Assembly (NCBI RefSeq): GCF_000317695.1
Contig: NC_019771.1
Location: 3,600,001-3,664,000, forward strand
Direction of reading: 5' to 3'
Source: Anabaena cylindrica PCC 7122
GTDB taxonomy: Bacteria; Cyanobacteriota; Cyanobacteriia; Cyanobacteriales; Nostocaceae
Length of the DNA stretch: 64,000 bases
This document shows, in pieces, positions 45,727-54,554 of this stretch. Under the pieces are notes generated by a model. The model had not been told where the DNA came from and did not search any database. It worked only from the letters and a program-made list of their open reading frames with translations. Made by a program: the position numbers and the translations under genes. Within the stretch, counting starts at the first letter, position 1. The number at the start of each line of letters is the position of its first letter.

Positions 45727-47184
45727 ATGAATGATTCTACTGCTGATGGTGATGTTAAAAAAAATTCGACTAGTGAAAAATTAGATCTTAAAACTAAACT
45801 GGCTTATGGTGCTGGTGATTTAGGGCCAGCAATTACTTCCAATATTGCTATATTCTTTCTACTTGTATTCTTTACCAACGTCGCTGGTATTCCCGCAGGT
45901 TTAGCAGGCAGCATTTTAATGATTGGCAAAATTTGGGATGCTGTCAACGATCCGGTAGTGGGATGGCTAACTGACAAAACTAAATCTCGTCGCTGGGGTC
46001 GTCGTCTACCTTGGATGTTATATGGTGCAGTCCCCTTTGGAATTTTCTTTTTCTTACAGTGGATTGTACCGCAATTTAGTGCTGAACCTAGTAATAATAT
46101 TTGGCCATTGTTTTGGTATTATGTAGGCATTGGAGTCGTATCACAAGCATTTTTTACTGTTGTTAATTTGCCCTATACGGCAATGACTCCAGAACTATCT
46201 CAAGATTATGATGAACGTACTAGCCTGAATAGCTTTCGGTTTACTTTTTCTATTGGTGGCAGTATTTTATCGCTGATTCTAGCGCAAATTGTTTTTTCTC
46301 AGATTGCAGATCCTCAACAACAATATCTAGTTTTAGCAGCTATTTGTACTGTAATTTCGATTTTAGCCTTGTATTGGTGTGTTTTTGGCACACGCGATCG
46401 CATTATGGCTTTTGAAGCCAAACGTATCCAACTTGAGGAACCACCAGAAATTCCCTTCATCGAACAGCTAAAAATTGTCTTTACTAACAAACCTTTTCTG
46501 TTTGTTATCTCTATCTATCTTTTTTCTTGGTTAGGTGTACAAATCACAGCTAGTATTATTCCCTATTTTGTTATTTACTGTATGGGGCTAAAAAATTCAG
46601 ACGTTCCCACGGTTATGATTGCAGTACAAGCAACCGCTTTATTAATGTTATTTGTCTGGAGTTATTTAAGTAAAAAAATTGGTAAGAAACTTGTTTATTT
46701 TATGGGAATGAGTATATGGATTATCGCCGCTGCTGGGCTATTTTTCTTGCAATCTAATCAAATTGGATTGATGTATCTCATGGCAATTATGGCAGGTGTT
46801 GGTGTTTCTACAGCTTATCTAATTCCTTGGTCAATGATTCCCGATGTTATTGAGTTAGATGAATTGCAAACCGGACAACGACGGGAAGGCATTTTCTATG
46901 GATTTATGGTTTTATTACAAAAATTTGGTTTAGCTTTTGGGCTATTTATAGTCGGTAATGCTTTACAAGCATCTGGATTTAAAGAAGTTGTAGCTGGACA
47001 AACGGTATTACCCATACAACCTGATTCAGCACTATTAGCAATCCGTATTGCAGTTGGGCCTATACCTACAATTTGTTTAATTATTGGCTTAATTTTGACT
47101 TTTTTCTATCCCATTACCCGCGAAATGCACGCAGAAATCATGTTAAAACTGCAAGAAAGAAGGGAGAAGATGGAAGAAAGCTGA
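45727..47184 (+). CDS. GPH-family sugar:cation symporter
   Basis: Twelve-helix transporter of the glycoside-pentoside-hexuronide family in the major facilitator superfamily, about 485 residues. It is recognised from KLAYGAGDLGPAITSN, the WDAVNDPVVGWLTDKTKSRRWGRRLPW motif between helices 2 and 3, and SMIPDVIELDELQTGQRREGIFYG in the C-terminal half. The ATG at 45727 was preferred over the GTG at 45721. Substrate unknown (melibiose-like sugars in relatives). It stands alone with the hypothetical gene at 47226 following. Confidence 0.87.
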   Translation: MNDSTADGDVKKNSTSEKLDLKTKLAYGAGDLGPAITSNIAIFFLLVFFTNVAGIPAGLAGSILMIGKIWDAVNDPVVGWLTDKTKSRRWGRRLPWMLYGAVPFGIFFFLQWIVPQFSAEPSNNIWPLFWYYVGIGVVSQAFFTVVNLPYTAMTPELSQDYDERTSLNSFRFTFSIGGSILSLILAQIVFSQIADPQQQYLVLAAICTVISILALYWCVFGTRDRIMAFEAKRIQLEEPPEIPFIEQLKIVFTNKPFLFVISIYLFSWLGVQITASIIPYFVIYCMGLKNSDVPTVMIAVQATALLMLFVWSYLSKKIGKKLVYFMGMSIWIIAAAGLFFLQSNQIGLMYLMAIMAGVGVSTAYLIPWSMIPDVIELDELQTGQRREGIFYGFMVLLQKFGLAFGLFIVGNALQASGFKEVVAGQTVLPIQPDSALLAIRIAVGPIPTICLIIGLILTFFYPITREMHAEIMLKLQERREKMEES

Positions 47185-47225
47185 TAAGCTATTTAGATAA
47201 TTAAAGAAACCAACACAAATCGACA

Positions 47226-47660
47226 ATGGATAATTTTTCGTTTTTAACCCAAGTGTTCCCATCAGTTGATATTTTTATAGGATTTAAACCAGCTTTAAAA
47301 AGAAATACAAAAGGCAAAACAGTTTTTAGTTTTTTTGATGCTGATGACAATTTAATAGGTAGTCGAGTATTAAAAGAAGCAAGAGGTCTCAAAAAACTTG
47401 CGGTTCCTTCAATAACTGAAAAAATACATATTAAATCATTCAATGAAGATTACTATTTCGCTGATGTTAAATCAATGATTGAGGATTGCATTAAAGATAA
47501 AATTGCCTACGTTAAAAGAGATTATGGATTAACACCCGAAGAATATTATCAAGAAATACTAGAAAGTCGTGCAAAAGCAAGTTTAATTAAAGAAGCAGCT
47601 TTAAAACTTGATAAGTTAGATTTTCCATCTGGTGAGGAATTAGAAGTTAAGTATGAATAG
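47226..47660 (+). CDS. Hypothetical protein, unrecognised
   Basis: A 144-residue soluble protein with mixed alpha/beta character and no signal peptide. The N-terminal part (VDIFIGFKPALKRNTKGKTVFSFFDADDNLIG) looks like a beta-rich fold. The C-terminal part is helical and charged (ESRAKASLIKEAALKLDKLD). I do not recognise a family. It begins 41 bases after the sugar transporter stop on the same strand and is followed by a repeat and a terminator, so it could end that transcript. Confidence 0.65.
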   Translation: MDNFSFLTQVFPSVDIFIGFKPALKRNTKGKTVFSFFDADDNLIGSRVLKEARGLKKLAVPSITEKIHIKSFNEDYYFADVKSMIEDCIKDKIAYVKRDYGLTPEEYYQEILESRAKASLIKEAALKLDKLDFPSGEELEVKYE

Positions 47661-47772
47661 ATATAGCAATTCCCAAGCTTATGAAATACACCCCACCCGC
47701 GCACCCTCCCCTTGGTAAGGGGAGGGTTGGGGAGGGGTAATTTTGTATCTTACTAGAGTGGGAAAGGCTATA
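47661..47772. repeat. GC-rich dispersed hairpin repeat, copy 3
   Basis: tagcaattcccaagcttatg, then aaatacaccccacccgcgcac, then the ccctccccttggtaaggggaggg stem, ending near gagtgggaaaggctata. Same family as 24762-24866 (same orientation) and 16673-16803 (inverted). Confidence 0.85.
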
Positions 47773-47779
47773 AAACAAA

Positions 47780-47809
47780 CCTCTATAACTAAATATAGAG
47801 GCTTTTTTT
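47780..47809 (+). terminator. Rho-independent terminator
   Basis: Stem cctctata / tatagagg (47780-47787 with 47794-47801) around a 6-base loop, followed by c and seven T. It probably ends the 45727-47660 transcript. Confidence 0.85.
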
Positions 47810-47975
47810 GCTATTTTTTGACATTTAATCCCAATTTTATATGAAGCTGCATAGAATAATGACATCAATTGAATTATACTAAAAATGGGTTAAAAATGTC
47901 ATTCTGATAACGCAGCGTGGCGTTAGCCATACTTAGGTATAAACTGTAAAAGACTTAGTGATTCCCACAATATAT

Positions 47976-49223
47976 TTATCTTTTGTGGAGTCCACTAGAA
48001 CCTTGCACTGTTCCACAATGTTTACAATAAGGTAAAGCTTTATAAGTAAGCTCGTGACAATTTTCGCATTCAACAAATTGATCATAACCGCAATGTGGGC
48101 AATAAATATCATTATGCCGAATTTTTTTAGCGCAATTAATGCAGCGTGATTTCTGTACTCTGCTAACTGCTTGGACTTTAGCATTAAAAACAATTCTCTG
48201 AAAAAATTTGATAATGCCAAAACCAACCAGCGGAACTATCAAGATATAAACATAACTGACTAAAAATAGCAAGCCTCCCAAAAGTGTGCCAACGATATCA
48301 AAGATAAACTTAAATATTGCGCCGACTTGCAGAAATTCAAAGATTTTTAAAATTAGCGGAATCAAAAATATAACCAACAAATGCCAACTAATTAGCGCAA
48401 TGAGTCCATATCCTTGACGTTGAGAAATATTATGAACTAGTAAAGCTATAAAAATTAACGGCAACAGAAATAAAGCTTGAAAACCAAGTTGGATACTGGG
48501 ATACCAAAATGATGCTTTTTTATAGCCTGTTTCTACTTCTCCAAATGTATTTTCATTTTTAAGAAAGGCTAGGAAATTAGTACTTTCTGGCTTGGTAAGT
48601 AGCTCATTTTTAAGTTGAGAAATTTCCTTGGTAATTGTAGAAATTTGAATTTTGTTTTGATCTAATGTTTGTTTAGCTTTTTCAGCACTGACTTGATTAA
48701 TTGATTTATCACTAGGCTGACCTGCAATTTTGTCTAAAAGTGTTGAGTCATATTGAGCGCGAATATTTTTATTACTTTGCTCAAGATTACTAACTTTGTT
48801 TTGTTGCTGTTCAATGGTTTTTATAGTTTGCAGATTTGGGGGATTTTTAATTTTATCTTTGTACTCAGCATACTGCAAGCATATTGGAGAAACTTTGCCC
48901 AGATGACCTTCTTCCGCTTGTTGATATATTTGTCTATTGAGTTGATTATTAGAGTAATTTGGTAATGCCAAATTAATCATTTGATAGTCTTTATCATTTG
49001 TAGTTTTTGTCCGGTAATTGTCCCATTCGGAATGACATGGATAAGCTTGATTAGGACTAAGATGCCATCCACTAATATCATTAAGTCCTGTAAAAACATT
49101 GACTAAGATAAAAATATCAATCAAGATAATGACAATCAAGCTTACTTTATTGAGAGGTTCGTTATTGACTGTTCTTGATTTACTAAATAATTGACCCAAC
49201 AAACGGCGTATTTTGGCAAACAT
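47976..49223 (-). CDS. Membrane protein with coiled coil and C-terminal zinc ribbons
   Basis: A 415-residue protein of unknown function with an instructive layout. Residues about 27-47 form a first membrane helix. A soluble part with four cysteines and a coiled coil (about 140-220, rich in Gln/Lys/Glu) follows, then a cluster of three to four membrane helices (about 245-350). The end has two zinc-ribbon pairs: Cys-x2-Cys motifs CINC and CPHC, then CENC and CKHC (about 362-405), like double zinc ribbon (DZANK) domains. The ribbons should lie in the cytoplasm. It stands alone on the minus strand. No function is proposed. Confidence 0.75.
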   Translation of the reverse strand: MFAKIRRLLGQLFSKSRTVNNEPLNKVSLIVIILIDIFILVNVFTGLNDISGWHLSPNQAYPCHSEWDNYRTKTTNDKDYQMINLALPNYSNNQLNRQIYQQAEEGHLGKVSPICLQYAEYKDKIKNPPNLQTIKTIEQQQNKVSNLEQSNKNIRAQYDSTLLDKIAGQPSDKSINQVSAEKAKQTLDQNKIQISTITKEISQLKNELLTKPESTNFLAFLKNENTFGEVETGYKKASFWYPSIQLGFQALFLLPLIFIALLVHNISQRQGYGLIALISWHLLVIFLIPLILKIFEFLQVGAIFKFIFDIVGTLLGGLLFLVSYVYILIVPLVGFGIIKFFQRIVFNAKVQAVSRVQKSRCINCAKKIRHNDIYCPHCGYDQFVECENCHELTYKALPYCKHCGTVQGSSGLHKR

Positions 49224-49562
49224 TTTGTTTTTCTAACTTGGTGATAATTATTTATTGAAGATAACCTAAAATTGATGCACTTCAACTACTTCACCAACCA
49301 CTTTGGTTTATTGGCATAATTTAATACGAAGCTTAATTAAGATACATGGAATAATAAATGTATTTTTGAATACTAGTAATTTACTATGTAGCTGAATAAT
49401 GTAACAAAGCATAACGACTATATTAAGATATGTATATATTTCTAATGTAAAGCTAAATAATATTTTATTATGACAAGTATAAGAACCATTAATATGCTGA
49501 TTTCTGTTGCATGGTCTTGATTTCAGGTTAAAAAATCAATTTTAATCAAGGAAAATAAATTC
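49224..49562. other. Gene-free spacer
   Basis: Very AT-rich, between divergent genes. There is an aagga ribosome site just before 49563. Nothing else recognised. Confidence 0.4.
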
Positions 49563-49859
49563 ATGAATAAATATTTGATGAAAACGATCCATTATAAAGA
49601 ATGGAAAATTGAGATATATCAATTTTTTGCTAGAAACAGATTTGAAGTGATTTGCTACAGCCCAAGTGGTAGCAAACTAGACTATTCAAAAACTTCTATG
49701 AGATGTTGGTTTAAAGAAGAGTTTGCTATTGAAGAAGCTCAAGAATTTATAGACTCAATTATGACTAATAAAAATTCTGATCCAATGCCCGTTACAAATT
49801 GGGAGTATTTTGAATTAGCCAAAACTCAACAAGTAGATTTATCACAATTGGCAAGTTAA
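49563..49859 (+). CDS. Small hypothetical protein
   Basis: 98 residues, not recognised. It is basic at the start (MNKYLMKTIHYKEWKIEIYQ), followed by a beta-like FEVICYSPSG and an acidic helical stretch (FAIEEAQEFIDSIM). A good aagga precedes the ATG. Composition is protein-like and the tail converges with chrA 27 bases away. Coding status is likely but not certain. Confidence 0.6.
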   Translation: MNKYLMKTIHYKEWKIEIYQFFARNRFEVICYSPSGSKLDYSKTSMRCWFKEEFAIEEAQEFIDSIMTNKNSDPMPVTNWEYFELAKTQQVDLSQLAS

Positions 49860-49886
49860 AGTTTAATTTTTAAACTCGGTGTTTAG

Positions 49887-51080
49887 TTATTGAACATAGC
49901 CCAAAACTGAAGCAAACCAACCAATTAAACTCCCACCCAAAACCAACCAAGCGGCATTGATGCTGTAGCGAATGGCTAAAATTGCAGAAGTGAGTGCGAT
50001 CGCTAAACCGAACAAATCTACATAAGGGAATTGTGATAAAGTTAACGTTGCGACTCCCAATTGCAGTGTAGTGACTACCATCAGCGCCACAGCACTCACA
50101 TTGACAGCATCCAAAAAAGCCCTTGTCCAAGATGAGGCACGTAAGCGGGGAATCAGGGGATTTAAGGCAGCAACAAAGAAAAATGAAGGGAGAAAAATTC
50201 CCAAAGTAGCGACAACTGCACCAGGTATACCAGCGATAACATAACCGATAAAGGTTGCAGTAGACAGGACTGGGCCAGGAGTAAATTGACCAATTGCGAT
50301 CGCATCTAGTAACTGCTGTTGTGTCAACCAACCATATTCTTCAACTAATCCACCTTGTAAAAAAGCTACCAGTAAATATCCCCCACCAAACAACACACTA
50401 CCAACCTTCAAGAAAAACCAACCTAATTGCCACAAAGGCACAGATACAGCATTTACTGATATTATTTGCGAAGTTACACTAATACTTAAACCTGCGATTA
50501 ACAAGTTAGTCTGATTTCCTGGTGGGTTATTTTGATTACCACGATTTAACCAAACCATCCCCAATAATCCACCTAATAAAAGTGCAATCACTTCACTGAC
50601 TTTTGCAACTAAAGTCACCACCCCAACAGCGACGGCAATTAATAGTAACTGACGCGATTTCACTGCCTTTTTTGCTAAACGCCAAAGGGCATTAAAGATA
50701 ACGGCTAAAACAGCAGGTTTAATTCCATAAAGTAAAGGTGAAATTTGCGGTAAAGTTCCATAATTGACATAAACCCAAGCAAATATACCTGTAATTAAAA
50801 CCGCAGGTAAAATAAAACAAACACCAGCTACAATTAGCCCTAGCCATCCTGCATAAATGTATCCAATATGAATTGCCATTTCTGTAGAATTGGGGCCGGG
50901 AATTAAGTTAGTTGCACCTAACAAATCCAGAAAATGCTCCTGTGTCAGCCACTGACGACGCTTAACTACTTCATCTTCAATCATGGCAATATGGGCAACT
51001 GGCCCACCAAAACCAATTACACCTAGTTGAAAAAAGAGTTTAGCGACTTCACTCAAACGACTTAGCTGCACATTATTCAT
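49887..51080 (-). CDS. chrA: Chromate transporter ChrA (two-domain)
   Basis: Inner-membrane chromate/anion carrier of the CHR family, 397 residues, with two homologous halves of about 190 residues. Each half has the family start: FFQLGVIGFGGPVAHIAMIE in the first and FLKVGSVLFGGGYLLVAFL in the second. Each also has a GPNSTEMAIHIGY or GPVLSTATFIGY loop. Ten or so hydrophobic helices are visible. Two-domain (long-chain) members are known for chromate efflux in proteobacteria; the physiological substrate here is not shown. Confidence 0.9.
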   Translation of the reverse strand: MNNVQLSRLSEVAKLFFQLGVIGFGGPVAHIAMIEDEVVKRRQWLTQEHFLDLLGATNLIPGPNSTEMAIHIGYIYAGWLGLIVAGVCFILPAVLITGIFAWVYVNYGTLPQISPLLYGIKPAVLAVIFNALWRLAKKAVKSRQLLLIAVAVGVVTLVAKVSEVIALLLGGLLGMVWLNRGNQNNPPGNQTNLLIAGLSISVTSQIISVNAVSVPLWQLGWFFLKVGSVLFGGGYLLVAFLQGGLVEEYGWLTQQQLLDAIAIGQFTPGPVLSTATFIGYVIAGIPGAVVATLGIFLPSFFFVAALNPLIPRLRASSWTRAFLDAVNVSAVALMVVTTLQLGVATLTLSQFPYVDLFGLAIALTSAILAIRYSINAAWLVLGGSLIGWFASVLGYVQ

Positions 51081-51516
51081 TTTTTTGAGGTAATTATTGT
51101 GCAGCTTGATTGTATAAGAGAATTCTATAAAAAGAAATGCCCAATGTCATTCTGAACGGAACGAAGTGTAGTGAAGAATCCTCCAAGATGCTAGAGCCTC
51201 CGGCACGCTAACGCGAACGTTTCGCTTCGCTACACTCAGCATGACAAGACAGGATAATTTATTTTGTGGCTTACTCTAATATAAAAATTAAATGTCATAA
51301 AACCTAATATCTAATTCACCAATTCATCAATAATTGAGGCGGATGTTGATGATGTACAATTATTTTTACAGTTAATTATAGTTGATTGATGTTGGGTTTC
51401 GTTCCATTGCTCCGCAACGCTAACGCGAACAACCCAACCTACGAGGAATTGCGATTCCACTGACAAGTTAGGGCTTGTGCGATCGCACTGAAACTCAATT
51501 TTCATCACTTTTCTCT
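51081..51516. other. Intergenic region with repeats between chrA and the pentapeptide gene
   Basis: It holds dispersed repeat copy B (51130-51277) and an inverted repeat gttgggtt / aacccaac (51391-51398 with 51431-51438). The loop of the latter contains another copy of the gctccg-caacgctaacgcgaac module. No ORF. Confidence 0.6.
51130..51277. repeat. Dispersed repeat, copy B (inverted relative to 37051)
   Basis: Reverse complement of copy A with one insertion of about 26 bases at 51191-51219 (agcctccggcacgctaacgc core). The flanking parts match closely over about 120 bases. Confidence 0.85.
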
Positions 51517-52086
51517 CTACCTCCACTTTCGGTCAATGAACTCCCAAGTAGCTTCGAGGAACTCTCCATTGGGCAAAATAATACCAACTCCAATGAAATC
51601 GCCAAGGTCAAGCTCCCCGATTGCTCCAGTCAAATCAACATCGAACAGCCCTCCAAAATTAAGCATATCCCAAGTGGCTCCTTCCAAGTTGACGTTTCTC
51701 ATATTGCAGTGCTGGAAATTGGCATTACTCATCTCAGCCCCTCGGAGAGTAGCCCCTTCCAGATCAACGGAGACAAGGTTAGTTTCTTGCAAGAAAGCAC
51801 CATCCAAATTAACTCCTCTCCAGTTAGCTTCATTGGAAACAACATAACTCAAATCAGTTTTGGACAAGTTAGCCCCTTCCAAGTTAACTTGATGGAGCCA
51901 AGCATCCCTCAATTTGGCTCCAGACAAATTAGCCCTACTCAGGTTGGACTCAGCCAAATTAGCTTGATTCAAGTTAATTCCGGGCAAATTAGCTCCACTC
52001 AAATCAATTCCCTTCAGGGTAGTGCTTCTAAAATCTCTTTCCCCAGCAGCATACCGTTGAAGCAATTCCTCGACAGTTATTCTCAT
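51517..52086 (-). CDS. Pentapeptide-repeat protein
   Basis: 189-residue protein made mostly of A(D/N)LXX pentapeptides (about residues 25-150: GANLPGINLNQANLAESNLS and on), expected to fold as a right-handed quadrilateral beta helix. A short helical N-terminus (ITVEELLQRYAAGERDF) and a non-repeat C-terminal part (FGGLFDVDLTGAIGELD…EATWEFIDRKWR) flank it. Such proteins are common in cyanobacteria and few have a known role. A longer frame on the opposite strand is only a shadow of the repeats. Confidence 0.85.
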   Translation of the reverse strand: MRITVEELLQRYAAGERDFRSTTLKGIDLSGANLPGINLNQANLAESNLSRANLSGAKLRDAWLHQVNLEGANLSKTDLSYVVSNEANWRGVNLDGAFLQETNLVSVDLEGATLRGAEMSNANFQHCNMRNVNLEGATWDMLNFGGLFDVDLTGAIGELDLGDFIGVGIILPNGEFLEATWEFIDRKWR

Positions 52087-52203
52087 ACCTCAACTCCTGC
52101 ATCAACTAACACATTCAAAGATAACTCACTCAATCTCTAGCAAACCCTCTTCAACCCCACCTTTAATATCACCTTTTAAATCACCGACCTCCCCACAGGA
52201 CAA

Positions 52204-52331
52204 CTAGTAGTCTGTCAAGAAATAATTGACGAATAAAAAAATCTTCCTTCTTCCTTCTTCCTTCGCGCTCTTTGCGTCCTTTGCGGTTCGTTTCTTCTTT
52301 GTCCGTCAAAATATATTTGACAGACAACTAG
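52204..52331. mobile_element. MITE-like element with 28-bp imperfect terminal inverted repeats
   Basis: The ends 52204-52231 and 52304-52331 are reverse complements at 21 of 28 positions: outer ctagt-gtctgtcaa, inner ttgacg. The 72-bp middle contains the ccttcgcgctctttgcgtc repeat found elsewhere in the window. It carries no transposase. It lies between two convergently oriented gene ends and the glpQ 3' side. Confidence 0.7.
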
Positions 52332-52382
52332 CCGAAGCCCAAATCACCTAATACGACCCCCAAAGTCGCCTCAACGGTGGCA

Positions 52383-53390
52383 TTAACTCAGGAAATTTCT
52401 AGCAGAGATAGCGGTATCTGTAAAGTCACTGAAAACACCATCTATACCTAAGTCAAAAAATAGTTGATATTCATCTTGGGGATTTTCTTGAAAATCTAAA
52501 GGTAAGAACAAATTTTCATTGCGGAATGTCCAAGCATGAACTTGTAAACCAGTTTGATGTGCATCACTAACTAAGGATGTCGGAGATAGTAATTTACCAT
52601 TGCTATCTTTGGGAACTACTAAATTTTTATTTACTCCTATCGCTTGTGCATATTTAGCAATTTCTATCAACTCTGTTGGATTTACTAAATATTGATATGT
52701 GCGATGATCACCATTAACTACAAAATCATAAGGTTTTCCCGAATCATTAATTAATTGTACTAAAGGTAAATCTGTTTTTTTAGATAATTCTTGCAGATTA
52801 CTAACTTCAAATGATTGAATAAATATAGGTAAATTAATTTTGTGTAAAGTTCTGAGTAACTTATCTTCTAATGGTAAACCAATTGATTTAAAGTAAGTTG
52901 GATGTTTCGTTTCTGGGTAAATTCCAATCATTCGACCTATTTCTAAACTTTTGCGTTTTGCTAAATCAATAATTTCATTTAGAGTAGGAATTGTAAAAAT
53001 TCCATTATATGCTATATTTTGAGGACGAATTTGGTGAATACGTTCTTTAGCTGTTAATGTTTTTAATTCAGTTAAAGTAAAATCTTCTGTAAACCAACCT
53101 ATTTTAACCTCACCATCAATTATTTTAGTAGTTTTCAGGTGAGTAAATTCTGCATGAATAGCAACATCAGTAGTTTCAGAAATTTCATTTTCATGACGAG
53201 CAATCAAAATACCATCTTTGGTAATCACTAAATCTGGTTCAATATAGTCAGCACCTAAATCAATTGCTAATTCATAAGCAGCTAAAGTATGTTCAGGACG
53301 GTAGCCACTTGCACCACGGTGAGCAATGATAATAGGACTTTGGTTTGTGAATGTTTTAGCCATATTCTTAATAGTTACAGCGGATTTCAT
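52383..53390 (-). CDS. glpQ: Glycerophosphodiester phosphodiesterase
   Basis: Hydrolyses glycerophosphodiesters to glycerol 3-phosphate and an alcohol, 335 residues. The GDPD fold shows IIAHRGASGYRPEHTLAAYE (catalytic His and Arg), then GADYIEPDLVITKDG with the metal-binding Glu and Asp, and the second histidine in LIARHE. A C-terminal GIDGVFSDFTD segment closes the barrel. No signal peptide is visible, so it should be cytoplasmic; an alternative start is Met10 (53363). Confidence 0.87.
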   Translation of the reverse strand: MKSAVTIKNMAKTFTNQSPIIIAHRGASGYRPEHTLAAYELAIDLGADYIEPDLVITKDGILIARHENEISETTDVAIHAEFTHLKTTKIIDGEVKIGWFTEDFTLTELKTLTAKERIHQIRPQNIAYNGIFTIPTLNEIIDLAKRKSLEIGRMIGIYPETKHPTYFKSIGLPLEDKLLRTLHKINLPIFIQSFEVSNLQELSKKTDLPLVQLINDSGKPYDFVVNGDHRTYQYLVNPTELIEIAKYAQAIGVNKNLVVPKDSNGKLLSPTSLVSDAHQTGLQVHAWTFRNENLFLPLDFQENPQDEYQLFFDLGIDGVFSDFTDTAISARNFLS

Positions 53391-53915
53391 TTAAATTAGA
53401 TACAAACTTGAATAATGAAACTCTTGTGGTGCGGGCATCTTGCCCGCTAGGTATATACCTCCTAACCCACCCTACATATTTTCTTGTCTTATTGTACTAA
53501 TTTGGATATTAATGTAAACCTACTTGTCTTGAACAGAAACGACAAGCTATCATCATCACATATCTGTAAACCGTCCCTAAATAGTTAACATTTCGTCACA
53601 ACCAGTCAAAAGTTTAGCCTAGCCTAGCTGCTAACTGATAGGTACTATAGATAACCCCAAAGGCCGGGCTTCAAATTTACACATCTTTACAATTAGCGGC
53701 TTAGAGAATTGAGTCATTCGGGTAAACACTTGGTAGCTATGTTGCTGATTAAAGCTGAATACGAGCGATATTGACAGATAAATTGTTCAGAGAGCTTATT
53801 ACAATGTTTAAAGTTATGTAGCCTTTTACTTACAGGCTATCAAGCCCTGCGGTAAACTATGCCTTGATTAAGATTCCTTCGCAGAGAAGAACACTCGAAA
53901 GGAGCAGTTTTTTCC
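53391..53915. other. Leader and spacer upstream of psaC
   Basis: 525 bases. It includes the perfect hairpin gcgggca-tct-tgcccgc (53431-53447), a common dispersed cyanobacterial motif with no T-run. The psaC promoter must lie to its right; aaaggag (53898-53904) is the ribosome site. Confidence 0.6.
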
Positions 53916-54161
53916 ATGTCTCATACCGTAAAAATCTACGATACCTGCATCGGCTGCACCCAATGCGTCCGCGCTTGTCCCACAGACGTACTAGAGATGG
54001 TTCCTTGGGATGGCTGTAAAGCCTCTCAAATCGCCTCTTCACCCCGCACAGAAGACTGCGTAGGCTGCAAGCGTTGCGAAACTGCTTGCCCCACCGACTT
54101 TTTGAGCATCCGGGTTTATCTAGGCGCTGAAACAACTCGCAGTATGGGTTTAGCATACTGA
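53916..54161 (+). CDS. psaC: Photosystem I iron-sulfur centre subunit PsaC
   Basis: 81-residue stromal/cytoplasmic subunit that holds the terminal FA and FB [4Fe-4S] clusters of photosystem I and docks ferredoxin. Both cluster motifs are complete: CIGCTQCVRACP and CVGCKRCETACP (C-x2-C-x2-C-x3-C-P). Length and the C-terminal GLAY match the universal family. A strong ribosome site (aaaggag) precedes the ATG. glmS lies 600 bases downstream, the pairing found in Anabaena relatives. Confidence 0.98.
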   Translation: MSHTVKIYDTCIGCTQCVRACPTDVLEMVPWDGCKASQIASSPRTEDCVGCKRCETACPTDFLSIRVYLGAETTRSMGLAY

Positions 54162-54186
54162 GGATTTTAAAAAACTCAGTAATTTA

Positions 54187-54276
54187 GTGCTGAGGACTGA
54201 GCAAAGGAGAAACAAGAAGCAAATTACCTAAAAGCATTCTTGATTCTTCTCTCAGCACTCAGCACCCTAATTTTTT
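54187..54276 (+). terminator. Long-stem terminator after psaC
   Basis: gtgctgag and ctgag (54187-54194, 54097-type spacing to 54197-54201) pair with ctcag and ctcagcac (54251-54265) across a 49-base loop. cctaa and six T follow. The stem is made from the tgctgagtgctgag motif that recurs in Nostoc intergenic DNA. Confidence 0.65.
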
Positions 54277-54303
54277 CAATTATCTGCATAGCAAATCTCT
54301 TTA

Positions 54304-54345
54304 AGCTTTGGGGTGGACATTTCTGCCCAACAAAGCTGTTTTTTT
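54304..54345 (+). terminator. Second terminator-like hairpin downstream of psaC
   Basis: agctttg (54304-54310) pairs with caaagct (54331-54337), with an inner ggg/ccc pairing, followed by g and seven T. Confidence 0.7.
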
Positions 54346-54368
54346 AGAGTAAAATTCCAAAATCCAAC

Positions 54369-54460
54369 AGGACTTACGCAAAACAGAACGAGAGTAGCGG
54401 TAATTCATGAATTACCGCTATGTAATAATAAGGTTTTCAGCCATATCTTGCGTAAGTCCT
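54369..54460. mobile_element. 92-bp MITE with perfect 13-bp terminal inverted repeats
   Basis: aggacttacgcaa (54369-54381) and ttgcgtaagtcct (54448-54460) are exact inverted repeats. The interior holds a 26-bp perfect palindrome at 54395-54420 (core ggtaattcatgaattacc). Flanking atccaa occurs on both sides and may be the target duplication. Partial copies of the same left end lie at 16673 and 22559. Confidence 0.88.
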
Positions 54461-54486
54461 ATCCAAAACACAACTTAGTGATACTG

Positions 54487-54506
54487 GGAGCAAGTTGCTC
54501 CTTTTT
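54487..54506 (+). terminator. Short terminator-like hairpin
   Basis: ggagc-aagtt-gctcc followed by five T and a T-rich stretch, 26 bases beyond the MITE. It could end a transcript passing through the element. Confidence 0.6.
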
Positions 54507-54554
54507 ATTTTTTATTTGCTAAGATAACCATTCTGTGATGGCAAGTATAGCAAC

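Noticed and set aside
49870..50331. 153-residue minus-strand frame inside chrA
   Set aside because: Cys/Trp-rich out-of-frame shadow of the chromate transporter gene.
51475..52140. 221-codon open frame opposite the pentapeptide-repeat gene
   Set aside because: It is the reverse-strand shadow of the repeat codons. Its composition (Ser/Gln/Ile periodicity) follows from the antisense of A(D/N)L repeats, and it has no ribosome site.
53431..53447. Terminator or RNA element at the gcgggca/tgcccgc hairpin
   Set aside because: It is a perfect stem but with no T-run and of a type scattered widely in cyanobacterial intergenic DNA, so it is noted as a repeat-like hairpin only.
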